DNA of 7,237 bases from Brevundimonas sp. (GCA_031119155.1 JAVHYH010000167.1:1-7237); one strand, 5' to 3'; shown: positions 1 to 5,943, counted from the stretch's first letter. Notes: generated from the letters alone by a model not told the origin. Translations and numbers: made by a program.

Positions 1-581
1 TCGCCGCCGCCAGGGCCCGCGGCCGCATCGACGAGGCCGAGGAGAAACGTCTGGTCCGCGTCCTGCTGGAGGCCCCGCGCCTGATCGCCGAGGCCATCGG
101 CCTGGAGGATGCGCTCAAGGACATCGCCGCCGAGATCGCCAAGGCCAGGGACGTCCTCTATCTCGGCCGCGGCCCCATGTCGGCGCTGGCCCTGGAGGGC
201 GCGCTGAAGCTGAAGGAGATCAGCTATATCCACGCCGAGGGCTATGCCGCCGGCGAGCTGAAGCACGGGCCGATCGCCCTGGTGGACGAGAAGACCCCCA
301 TTGTCGCCCTAGCGCCGCTGGACGAGGTGTTCGAGAAGACCGCCTCCAACCTGCAGGAAGTCGCCGCCCGCGGCGGGCCGGTGATCATGATCGCGCCGAA
401 GTCGGCGCCCGATCCGCACGGCGCCGGCATCCGCCGGGTCGATGCGCCGGACTGCCACTCGCTGATCGCGCCGCTGGTCTATGCCATCCCGGTGCAGCTG
501 CTGGCCTATTATACGGCGGTCCAGAAGGGCACCGACGTGGACCAGCCGCGCAATCTGGCCAAGTCCGTCACGGTCGAGTGA
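1..581 (+). CDS. glmS: Glutamine--fructose-6-phosphate aminotransferase, C-terminal part (5' end outside window)
   Basis: GlmS makes glucosamine-6-phosphate from fructose-6-phosphate and glutamine in the cytoplasm, the entry step to UDP-GlcNAc for peptidoglycan and LPS. The frame is open from base 3 to the TGA at 579-581, giving 192 residues: the end of the first and all of the second SIS (sugar isomerase) domain. The block ALEGALKLKEISYIHAE followed by GYAAGELKHGP is the family signature, and the protein ends in DQPRNLAKSVTVE, the classic GlmS C-terminus. Aligned from memory to E. coli GlmS, the isomerase residues Glu488, His504 and Lys603 correspond to fragment residues 72, 88 and 187 with the same spacing, so this part looks intact and active. 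The glutaminase domain is not in view. galU follows 55 nt downstream on the same strand. No convincing terminator separates them, so co-transcription is possible. Confidence 0.97.
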   Translation, partial: AAARARGRIDEAEEKRLVRVLLEAPRLIAEAIGLEDALKDIAAEIAKARDVLYLGRGPMSALALEGALKLKEISYIHAEGYAAGELKHGPIALVDEKTPIVALAPLDEVFEKTASNLQEVAARGGPVIMIAPKSAPDPHGAGIRRVDAPDCHSLIAPLVYAIPVQLLAYYTAVQKGTDVDQPRNLAKSVTVE

Positions 582-604
582 TCGCTTCCTTCCCGAAATG
601 CGTT

Positions 605-619
605 AGGGTCGCCGACCCT
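605..619. repeat. 15-nt perfect palindrome in the glmS-galU gap
   Basis: AGGGTCG and CGACCCT flank a single central C. As RNA it can form a 5-bp stem with a 5-nt loop, followed only by TTCT, which is weak for an intrinsic terminator. As DNA it is a symmetrical site overlapping a poor -10-like GTTAGGGT (602-609) about 30 nt before galU. It could be an operator, a weak terminator or chance. Confidence 0.35.
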
Positions 620-636
620 TCTGATCAGGACTGTTC

Positions 637-1515
637 ATGACCACCCAGACCCGCCGCCTGCGCAAGGCCGTGCTGCCCGTCGCTGGCCTCGGCACCCGCG
701 TCCTGCCCGGCACCAAGACCACGCCCAAGGAACTGCTGAATGTCGTTGACCGGCCGATCCTGAGCTACATCGTCGAGGAGGCCCGCGAGGCCGGGATCGA
801 GCACATCGTCTTCGTCACCGGCCGCTCAAAGGGCGCCATCGAGGACTATTTCGATCACCAGATCGAGCTGGAGGCCCAGCTGGCCGCCAAGGGCAAGACC
901 GAGATCCTGGCGATGATGAACGCCGAACTGGCCCAGGCCGGCGAGATGAGCTTCACCCGCCAGATGCAGCCCAAGGGGCTGGGCCACGCCGTCTGGTGCG
1001 CGCGCGACATCATCGGCGACGAGCCGTTTGCGGTGATCCTGCCGGACGTGATCGTGGACGGTCAGCCGGGCGCGCTGAAGCAACTGGCCGACGTCTATGC
1101 CGAGGTCGGCGGCAACGTCATCGGCGTCGAGCAGGTGCCGGAGAGCGAGACCCACAAATACGGCATCGTCGATCCGGATGGCCGTCAGGGAAACCGCATC
1201 CACATGCGGGGCATGGTCGAGAAGCCCGCCAAGGGCACCGCGCCGTCGAACCTGTCGATCTCGGGCCGCTACATCCTGCAGCCGGAAATCTTCGACATTC
1301 TGGAGACGCAGGAGCGCGGCGCCGGCGGAGAAATCCAGCTGACGGACGGCATGGCCCGGCTGATGACCGAGCAGACCTTCACCGCCGTCGAATATGCGGG
1401 CGTGACCCACGACTGCGGCGACAAGATCGGCCTGCTGCGCGCCAACGTCGCGCTGGCGCTGAAACGGGCCGATCTGGGCGAGGCCGCCCGGGCCGCGATC
1501 AGCGCCCTGCTCTGA
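637..1515 (+). CDS. galU: UTP--glucose-1-phosphate uridylyltransferase (UDP-glucose pyrophosphorylase)
   Basis: GalU joins UTP and glucose-1-phosphate into UDP-glucose, the donor and precursor for LPS, exopolysaccharide and other glycans, in the cytoplasm. The 292 residues match the family size (E. coli about 302). The nucleotide-binding loop AVLPVAGLGTRVLPGTK occupies residues 11-27, with PKELL from residue 30. PKGLGHAVWCAR starts at 112, the catalytic-site LPDVIVD at about 135-141 (Asp137), VEKP at 194-197, PSNLSISGRYIL soon after, then GGEIQLTD and THDCGDKIG near the end. All are standard GalU blocks. The ATG is supported by AGGA (627-630) six bases upstream. Upstream glmS feeds the parallel UDP-GlcNAc branch. 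The stop lies three bases from the stop of the convergent lipoprotein gene, with no terminator hairpin between them. Assignment is secure; only the promoter is uncertain. Confidence 0.97.
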   Translation: MTTQTRRLRKAVLPVAGLGTRVLPGTKTTPKELLNVVDRPILSYIVEEAREAGIEHIVFVTGRSKGAIEDYFDHQIELEAQLAAKGKTEILAMMNAELAQAGEMSFTRQMQPKGLGHAVWCARDIIGDEPFAVILPDVIVDGQPGALKQLADVYAEVGGNVIGVEQVPESETHKYGIVDPDGRQGNRIHMRGMVEKPAKGTAPSNLSISGRYILQPEIFDILETQERGAGGEIQLTDGMARLMTEQTFTAVEYAGVTHDCGDKIGLLRANVALALKRADLGEAARAAISALL

Positions 1516-1518
1516 CGA

Positions 1519-1737
1519 TCAGCGAATGCTGGAAGGGACGCCCCGGATCTGACAGGCATTGTCCTGTTCCGGGCGTCCGGTCGGCGCGCTGGCAGTTCGC
1601 ACCAGAATGCCGCCGCGGGCGGTGCATTCCTCGGCCAGACGCTGTTCGGCGCTGCTGTCAGAGCCGCCCGGGGTGGTCGCGCAGGCCGAAACCGCCAGGG
1701 CGAGGGCGATGGGGGCGAGGATGAGTGCGGTACGCAT
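1519..1737 (-). CDS. Small predicted lipoprotein, function unknown
   Basis: This gene encodes 72 residues starting MRTALILAPIALALAVSAC. The basic residue, hydrophobic stretch and lipobox V-S-A-C (cleavage before Cys19) predict a signal-peptidase II lipoprotein with a mature part of about 54 residues. The next residues ATTPGG are typical of a flexible tether. The mature part holds two more cysteines, in EEC and in NACQIRG, which could form a disulfide in the periplasm, with a GG turn between them. The start is chosen because GGAGAAG lies at a good distance before it on the minus strand and because it begins the signal peptide; a longer in-frame extension upstream would bury the signal. It lies 19 nt after the hydrolase stop, so the two are probably one operon. 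I do not recognise a named family. Confidence 0.75.
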   Translation of the reverse strand: MRTALILAPIALALAVSACATTPGGSDSSAEQRLAEECTARGGILVRTASAPTGRPEQDNACQIRGVPSSIR

Positions 1738-1756
1738 GGTGTCTTCTCCGAGATAG

Positions 1757-2506
1757 TCAGGACAGCGCCGCAGCCTGCCCCCGGTTCCGTTCGACCGCCG
1801 CGACCAACCGATCCAGATCGGCGGGCGTGGACAGACGATGATCCCCCTCTGCCACAAGGTCCAGCGTGATATCGCCGCCGTGCAGGCGTTCGGTGAGTTC
1901 GATCTGATGACGCCACGGGACGACATCGTCCTTACGCCCCTGAAGAATGTGGACCGGCGCGGTGATGTCGATGACGCCGTCCAGCAGCAGCCAGCTCCGG
2001 GCCTCCTCGAACATACGACGGGTCAGGACGTATTCTCCCAGCCCCTCCTCGACGATCAGCGCCTCGCCGTCGCGCAGGATGGCCTGACGGATATGGTCAG
2101 GCAGGCCGGGCCACATCAGCCGCTCGGTGAAGTCTTGCGCCGGATTGACCAGCACCAGCCCGGCCACCCGCTCGGGCCGCGCAACGGCGGCCAGCAGGGC
2201 AACCCAGCCGCCCATGGAGGAGCCGACCGGGATCACCGGCCCCTCGAGACTGTCGATCAGGGCGATGGCGTCCTCGCGCCAGCGGCCGATGGTGGCCTGA
2301 CGCCAGTCTCCGGACGAGGCGCCATGGGCGAAATGATCGTAGCGGACATAGTTCCAGCCGCGCTCACGGGCGGCCGCCTCCAGCGCCAGCGCCTTGGTTC
2401 CCTCCATGTCGGAGCGGAAGCCGCCGATCCAGATGACCGTCGGCCCGGTCCCTGACACGCGCTTCAGGGCGAGGGTTTCGCCATCGGGGCGGTGAAGATG
2501 TTGCAT
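1757..2506 (-). CDS. Alpha/beta hydrolase, ABHD10-like (probable serine esterase or thioesterase)
   Basis: A 249-residue cytoplasmic alpha/beta hydrolase without signal peptide. The oxyanion-side GGF is at 28-30. The following SDMEGTKALALE and RYDHFAHGASSGD, then the nucleophile elbow GSSMGGW with Ser97, resemble bacterial and human ABHD10 proteins, which are serine acyl-(thio)esterases. The acid is probably Asp194 (or 193) in GRKDDVVP, and the base His223 in GDHRLS, so the triad looks complete. The true substrate cannot be read from sequence. I choose ATG at 2506 (MQHLHRPDG) because the fold begins right after it; an upstream TTG would add 20 unstructured residues that overlap the divergent gene. 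No clear ribosome site or promoter is seen before 2506. It is probably co-transcribed with the lipoprotein gene 19 nt downstream. Confidence 0.9.
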   Translation of the reverse strand: MQHLHRPDGETLALKRVSGTGPTVIWIGGFRSDMEGTKALALEAAARERGWNYVRYDHFAHGASSGDWRQATIGRWREDAIALIDSLEGPVIPVGSSMGGWVALLAAVARPERVAGLVLVNPAQDFTERLMWPGLPDHIRQAILRDGEALIVEEGLGEYVLTRRMFEEARSWLLLDGVIDITAPVHILQGRKDDVVPWRHQIELTERLHGGDITLDLVAEGDHRLSTPADLDRLVAAVERNRGQAAALS

Positions 2507-2550
2507 GTTGGATCGCCCGCTGTCTTTCGTACGTCCGGGTGTCGGGAGAG

Positions 2551-2871
2551 ATGTCGGTGAAATCAATTGGAATTCCGCCCGCAGCGCTTGAGGACGAGAA
2601 GTCCGTGGAGATGGCCCGGGTGTGGGTCGCGCAGCAAGGCCTGCATTGCGTTCTGAATGTTGGCACCTACCGCAACAGCGGCATCCGGGAGGCGAAAGCC
2701 TGGGGCATCATGCTCGCCGACATGGCGCGCCACGTTTCAGACGCCTTGGTCAGAAACGGCATGGAGACAGACGCAGAAACGGCCCTTGCCGTGGTTAGGG
2801 ACCAGATGCTCAACGAACTTGATCGCCCCTCCTCGAAGACCACGGGTGAGTTTAAGCGGACCAAACAATAG
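2551..2871 (+). CDS. DUF5076-like small hypothetical protein
   Basis: The product is 106 residues, soluble, with no signal peptide or membrane segment. The core reads EMARVWVAQQGLHCVLNVGTY then AWGIMLADMARHVSDAL, a pattern I associate with the DUF5076 family of alphaproteobacteria; this is recalled, not searched. Its function is unknown. The start is uncertain: ATG 2551 gives MSVKSIGIPP; GTG 2557 sits at the best distance from GGGAG (2544-2548); GTG 2539 would add four residues. The second half, ETDAETALAVVRDQML, looks helical, and the tail is basic and probably disordered. Codon use differs from the neighbours: by hand count 28 of 106 codons end in A or T, including AGA and AGG for arginine, whereas flanking genes end almost always in G or C. 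The hydrolase is divergent across a 44-nt gap, and the glycosyltransferase starts 37 nt downstream. Confidence 0.8.
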   Translation: MSVKSIGIPPAALEDEKSVEMARVWVAQQGLHCVLNVGTYRNSGIREAKAWGIMLADMARHVSDALVRNGMETDAETALAVVRDQMLNELDRPSSKTTGEFKRTKQ

Positions 2872-2875
2872 CGGC

Positions 2876-2903
2876 TTGATCTTCTTCCGGGGCAGCCGAT
2901 AAC
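2876..2903 (+). promoter_or_regulatory. Candidate promoter of the glycosyltransferase gene (near-leaderless)
   Basis: TTGATC (2876-2881) is followed after 16 nt by GATAAC (2898-2903), only five bases before the ATG at 2909. Transcription would begin at or within a base or two of the start codon. No Shine-Dalgarno sequence is present before this ATG, which fits a leaderless message. Confidence 0.45.
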
Positions 2904-2908
2904 GCCTC

Positions 2909-3868
2909 ATGTCCAAAGTCCTGTTCGTCACCTCCAACCGCATCGGCGACTGCGTCATCTCGTCGGGCGTGATCCGCGAGATCGAACGCCGGCTGCCGGG
3001 TGCCCGGATCACCGTGGCCTGCGGTCGCCCGCCCGCGCCCTTCTTCCGCAACGCGCCCGGCGTCGAGCGGACCATCATCCTCGACAAGAAGAAGATGGCC
3101 GGACACTGGGTCGACCTTTGGAAGCAGGTCGTCGGCACACGCTGGGATCTGGTCATCGACATCCGCGGCTCGGCCCTGTCCTACCTGATCCCGGCCAAGC
3201 GGCGGGTGATCTACAACCGGTCGTGGGAGACCGGCCTGCGCAAGGTCGAGATGGTGTCGCGCCTGATGGGCTCGGAGACCCCGCTGCACCCGGAAATCTG
3301 GCTGGACGATCAGGCGCGCGCCGAGGCCGCCGCCGTGATCGATCCGCAACTGGCCGGCGGCGCCGGACCCGGCCCGATCATCGCCCTGGCTCCCATCGCG
3401 CACCAGCCGGGCAAGAGTTGGCCCGCCGACCGCTGGGGCCAACTGGTCGAAAAGCTGAAGGCCGATCAACGTTTCGACGGCTGGCGCTTCATGCCGGTGG
3501 GCGGTCCCGGCGACCGGCCGCCTGCAACCCCGGCGCTGGAAGCCGCCGGCGAGCGCGGCATCGACTTCGTGGGCAAGGGCGACATCCTGGCCTCGGCCGC
3601 CGCCATCGACCGGGCGGACCTGTTCGTCGGCAATGATTCCGGGCTGATGCACGTCTCGGCGGCGCTGGGCGGGCCGACGCTGGGCCTGTTCGGACCGACC
3701 GAATGGTGGCTGTACGGCCCTTGGGGTCCGAAGACCCGCACCGTGGCCTCCAACGAGACGCGCGGCCAGTTCGCCCCCATCGAGGACCTGACGGTCGAGC
3801 ATGTCTATGCTGCGGTGCTGGCGCTACACGCCGACTTCATCGCGGCGGCCAACCCCGTCACGCCTTGA
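2909..3868 (+). CDS. Glycosyltransferase family 9 protein (ADP-heptose:LPS heptosyltransferase-like)
   Basis: GT9 enzymes transfer heptose from ADP-heptose to the LPS inner core on the cytoplasmic face of the inner membrane. The 319-residue product has the two Rossmann-like halves of a GT-B enzyme. The N-terminal loop SNRIGDCVISSG lies at residues 9-20. Around residue 160-178 come ALAPIAHQPGKSWPADRW, with the Lys and Trp-Pro usual at this place. The donor-site block VGNDSGLMHVSAALGGP is at about 240-256 (Asp243, His248), followed by LGLFGPTEWW, close to the usual FG-T motif. No membrane segment is seen. Heptose is only the family expectation; the acceptor and sugar cannot be deduced, and no other LPS core gene is nearby. 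There is no Shine-Dalgarno; a -10-like element abuts the ATG. Its 3' end overlaps a hairpin and the likely infC -35 element. Confidence 0.88.
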   Translation: MSKVLFVTSNRIGDCVISSGVIREIERRLPGARITVACGRPPAPFFRNAPGVERTIILDKKKMAGHWVDLWKQVVGTRWDLVIDIRGSALSYLIPAKRRVIYNRSWETGLRKVEMVSRLMGSETPLHPEIWLDDQARAEAAAVIDPQLAGGAGPGPIIALAPIAHQPGKSWPADRWGQLVEKLKADQRFDGWRFMPVGGPGDRPPATPALEAAGERGIDFVGKGDILASAAAIDRADLFVGNDSGLMHVSAALGGPTLGLFGPTEWWLYGPWGPKTRTVASNETRGQFAPIEDLTVEHVYAAVLALHADFIAAANPVTP

Positions 3869-3880
3869 AAATACGGGGTT
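3851..3880 (+). terminator. Hairpin over the glycosyltransferase stop, possible weak terminator
   Basis: AACCCCGT (3851-3858) pairs perfectly with ACGGGGTT (3873-3880) around a 14-nt loop that contains the TGA stop. Only three T bases end the hairpin, so termination would be inefficient. It may instead stabilise the 3' end or reduce read-through into infC. Confidence 0.35.
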
Positions 3881-3895
3881 TGAGGCTCATATAGG
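3865..3895 (+). promoter_or_regulatory. Candidate infC promoter
   Basis: TTGAAA (3865-3870) overlaps the glycosyltransferase stop codon and is followed by the AT-rich CATATAGG (3888-3895), giving CATATA at 17-nt spacing or TATAGG at 19 nt. The predicted leader is about 80 nt and contains a small hairpin, CGCGA/TCGCG (3913-3926). Which -10 register is used is not certain. Confidence 0.45.
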
Positions 3896-3966
3896 CCACC
3901 CGAGGGGAACGCCGCGATTTATCGCGCGCTTCTTCTCGTCAGAATATCAAACGTCTTCGACCACAT

Positions 3967-3984
3967 AAGGAAACGACGCCCATT
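3967..3984 (+). promoter_or_regulatory. infC ribosome binding site with ATT start codon
   Basis: AAGGAA (3967-3972) lies nine bases before an in-frame ATT at 3982-3984. The first ATG, at 3994, is more than 20 bases from this site and has no Shine-Dalgarno of its own, so the site decides for ATT. Confidence 0.8.
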
Positions 3985-4515
3985 CGCCGTCCGATGCAAA
4001 CGCCGCCCGTGAAAGACGGGCCGCCCATCAACCAGGAAATCCGCGCCACCCGCGTTCTGCTCATTGACCAGAACGGCGAGAAGCAGGGCGTCATGCCGCT
4101 GTCGGCTGCGCTGGAGGCCGCCGAGGAGGCGGGTCTGGATCTGGTCCAGATCGTCGCCAACGCCGACGCCCCGGTCTGCAAGATCCTGGACTACGGCAAG
4201 CATCGCTTCCAGGAGCAGAAGAAGAAGGCGGAGGCGCGCAAGCGCCAGAAGATCGTCGAGCTGAAAGAGATCAAGCTCCGTCCGAACATCGACACCCACG
4301 ACTATGAGGTGAAGGCCAAGGCCATGCACCGCTTCTTCGACGAGGGCGACAAGGTGAAGGTCACCCTGCGCTTCCGGGGTCGTGAAATGGCGCACCCGGA
4401 ACTGGGCATGAAGCTGCTCAACAAGGTGCAGGCCGACTTCGACGAAGTGGCCAAGGTCGAATACGCGCCGCGCATGGAAGGCCGCCAGATGATCATGATC
4501 CTGGCGCCGCGCTAG
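3982..4515 (+). CDS. infC: Translation initiation factor IF-3, starting at ATT
   Basis: IF3 binds the 30S subunit, keeps it free of 50S and checks the initiator tRNA and start codon. From ATT the protein is 177 residues (E. coli 180), starting (M)RRPMQTPPVKDGPP, a familiar alphaproteobacterial IF3 start. The N-domain runs to about residue 75 (NQEIRATRVLLIDQNGE; AEEAGLDLVQI; CKILDYGKHRFQ, close to the family signature). A lysine/arginine-rich helical linker follows (QKKKAEARKRQK), then the C-domain with KLRPNIDTHDY, TLRFRGREMAHPELG and EGRQMIMILAP. The start choice rests on the well-placed AAGGAA and on the family's known use of AUU, through which IF3 represses its own translation in E. coli. 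An annotation starting at ATG 3994 would drop four residues. A strong terminator follows 25 nt after the stop, so infC appears to be transcribed alone. Confidence 0.95.
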   Translation: MRRPMQTPPVKDGPPINQEIRATRVLLIDQNGEKQGVMPLSAALEAAEEAGLDLVQIVANADAPVCKILDYGKHRFQEQKKKAEARKRQKIVELKEIKLRPNIDTHDYEVKAKAMHRFFDEGDKVKVTLRFRGREMAHPELGMKLLNKVQADFDEVAKVEYAPRMEGRQMIMILAPR

Positions 4516-4540
4516 GGACGGATCGACTTCCGAACTGATG

Positions 4541-4570
4541 ACGCCCCGGTCGAAAGGCCGGGGCGTTTTC
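4541..4570 (+). terminator. Intrinsic terminator after infC
   Basis: ACGCCCCGG (4541-4549) pairs with CCGGGGCGT (4558-4566). A T-G wobble and a C-G pair extend the stem to 11 bp, closed by a GAAA tetraloop (4552-4555), and TTTT follows directly. There is no A-tract on the other side, so it works in the plus direction only. Confidence 0.92.
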
Positions 4571-4579
4571 GTATGCGCC
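4561..4579 (+). repeat. 19-nt sequence shared with the rplT terminator, copy 1
   Basis: GGGCGTTTTCGTATGCGCC is identical to bases 6767-6785. It covers the descending stem end, the T-tract and ten further bases past it that terminator pairing does not require. Confidence 0.85.
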
Positions 4580-4594
4580 CGGACAGGCTAAGCG
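4566..4594 (+). promoter_or_regulatory. Candidate promoter of the MFS transporter gene, overlapping the infC terminator
   Basis: GCTAAGCG (4587-4594) resembles the start of the Caulobacter -10 consensus GCTANAWC and ends seven bases before the ATG at 4602. Fourteen bases upstream, TTTTCGT (4566-4572) is a partial match to the -35 consensus TTGACGS and is at the same time the T-tract of the infC terminator. No Shine-Dalgarno is seen, so the message may be leaderless. Confidence 0.35.
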
Positions 4595-4601
4595 TGGCGG
4601 C

Positions 4602-5888
4602 ATGACGCACCCTGCAGCCTCCCCCGCTCCGCCCAAGGTTCACACCCCGGCGCTGGCCGTGCTGTTCACCGTGGTGTTCATCAATCTGGTCGGGTTCGGG
4701 CTGGTGGTGCCGCTGCTGCCCTTCTTCGCCCAGAGCCTGAAGGCCGAGGCCTGGCAGATCACCCTGATGTTCTCGGCCTATTCGCTGGGCCAGTTCTTCG
4801 CCGAACCGTTCTGGGGCCGGCTGTCCGACCGGATCGGACGCAAGCCGGTGCTGCTGATCACCCTGATCGCCAATGCGCTGGGCTATCTGATGCTGGCCTT
4901 CGCGCCGAACATCTGGCTGGCCATCGCCATCCGCCTGTTCACCGGCCTCGGCGCCGGGAACATCTCGACGGTGCAGGGCTATGTCGCCGACGTCACCCCG
5001 CCGGAGCAGCGCGCGGGCCGGATGGGGCTGATCGGCGCCGCCTTCGGGCTGGGCTTCATCGTCGGTCCCGGGCTGGGCGGTCTGCTGACCCAGCCGCAGC
5101 TGGGCCATATCGGCTACCAGCTGCCGATCTTCCTCGCCGCCGCGCTGGCGGCGCTGGCGGCCGTGGGCGTCGTCGTCTTCCTGCGCGAGAGCCGGGCCAA
5201 GGCTGACCCGGCGGCGCCGCGTCCGGCCTTCCTCGCCGGCCTGCAGTTCGCCCGCAGCCAGCCGGTCATTTCCCGCGTCCTCGTGGTGACCCTGATCTAC
5301 ATGGCCGGCTTCTCGGCGATGGAGGCGGTCTTCGGCCTGTGGTCCGAGGATCGTTACGGCTGGGGACCGCGCGAGGTGGGCCTCAGCTTCATGGTCGTCG
5401 GTCTGGTCTCGACGCTGAACCAGGGCATTTTCGCCGGGCGGCTGGCGCGCAGGTTCGGCGAGCCGCGTGTGCTGGCCAGCGGCATGCTGCTGTTCGGCGC
5501 CTCGCTGGTGCTGCAGGTGGTCGCGCCGAAGGACTGGTTCCCGGGCGGTTCGGTGGACGTCGGCCTGTTCAGCCTGCCTGTGCCGGACGGCTGGATCATC
5601 CCCGTGGTCATGGCGCTGGGCGCCTGTGGCATGTCGATGGCCATGCCCAACATCTCGGCCATGATCAGCCGGGCGTCGCCGCCGGACCGTCAGGGCGCGA
5701 TGCTGGGGCTGAACATGGCCTCCAGCTCCATCGCCCGCATCTTCGGCCCGATCATCGCCGGGGCCCTGTTCTCGGGGCTCGGCCATGACTGGCCCTTCCT
5801 GATCGGCGCGGCCCTGACCATTCCAGCGGCGATCATGGCGATCAACGCCGGACGGGCCGGACGACGGGCGAAAGAGGCCGTCGCCTGA
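4602..5888 (+). CDS. MFS transporter, TetA/drug:H+ antiporter-like (DHA1 type)
   Basis: The product has 428 residues and alternating hydrophobic segments consistent with 12 transmembrane helices, so it is an inner-membrane, probably proton-driven exporter. After a Pro/Ala-rich start, helix 1 (about 17-40) holds NLVGFGLVVPLLPFF. Motif A, GRLSDRIGRKP, is at 72-82 in the loop after helix 2. RLFTGLGAG (111-119) is motif B-like, and YVADVTPPEQRAGRMG (127-142) leads into the antiporter motif C region GAAFGLGFIVGPGLGG (145-160). A degenerate motif A, GRLARRFGEPRVL, marks the second half. These features are those of tetracycline/multidrug efflux relatives, but the substrate cannot be inferred and no resistance claim is made. 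No regulator gene adjoins it. It stands between infC and rpmI, which are neighbours in many bacteria, and no terminator follows it before rpmI. Confidence 0.9.
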   Translation: MTHPAASPAPPKVHTPALAVLFTVVFINLVGFGLVVPLLPFFAQSLKAEAWQITLMFSAYSLGQFFAEPFWGRLSDRIGRKPVLLITLIANALGYLMLAFAPNIWLAIAIRLFTGLGAGNISTVQGYVADVTPPEQRAGRMGLIGAAFGLGFIVGPGLGGLLTQPQLGHIGYQLPIFLAAALAALAAVGVVVFLRESRAKADPAAPRPAFLAGLQFARSQPVISRVLVVTLIYMAGFSAMEAVFGLWSEDRYGWGPREVGLSFMVVGLVSTLNQGIFAGRLARRFGEPRVLASGMLLFGASLVLQVVAPKDWFPGGSVDVGLFSLPVPDGWIIPVVMALGACGMSMAMPNISAMISRASPPDRQGAMLGLNMASSSIARIFGPIIAGALFSGLGHDWPFLIGAALTIPAAIMAINAGRAGRRAKEAVA

Positions 5889-5926
5889 CTCATTTGCTTG
5901 CCTTGCGCGCCCGCTTCGACTAGAAG
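5887..5926 (+). promoter_or_regulatory. Candidate rpmI-rplT promoter with adjacent GANTC site
   Basis: ACTAGAAG (5919-5926) matches six of eight positions of GCTANAWC. TTGCTT (5894-5899) lies about 18 nt before GACTAG and is the likeliest -35; TTGCGCG (5903-5909) is an alternative. GACTC (5887-5891), one of only two GANTC sites in the window, lies just upstream, across the transporter stop codon. The predicted leader is about 115-120 nt. Confidence 0.45.
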
Positions 5927-5943
5927 CCGCGCCTTCGCGTACC

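Noticed and set aside
605..622. Intrinsic terminator between glmS and galU
   Set aside because: The stem is short with almost no loop when fully paired, and only TTCT follows; it is kept only as a palindrome.
826..1724. Long frames at 826-1410 (minus) and 996-1724 (plus) over galU
   Set aside because: Both overlap galU in other frames and translate into basic low-complexity sequence.
1838..2455. A 205-codon plus-strand frame opposite the hydrolase
   Set aside because: It is antisense to an intact alpha/beta hydrolase and has no recognisable domain or ribosome site.
2507..2566. Longer start for the hydrolase at TTG 2566
   Set aside because: It adds a Ser/Pro/Thr-rich stretch outside the fold and overlaps the divergent gene; ATG 2506 begins where the family does.
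2852..3802. A 316-codon minus-strand frame opposite the glycosyltransferase
   Set aside because: Same low-complexity Arg/Gly/Ala translation with no motif; the plus-strand GT9 protein explains the sequence.
4512..5786. A 424-codon open frame on the minus strand across the transporter gene
   Set aside because: It is antisense to a clear MFS protein, its translation is rich in Arg, Gln, His and Gly, and it shows no domain. This is usual for high-GC coding DNA read in the opposite frame.
4602..5888. Calling the transporter tetA
   Set aside because: Motifs place it in the broad tetracycline/multidrug efflux group, but nothing shows the substrate, and no tetR-like gene is adjacent.
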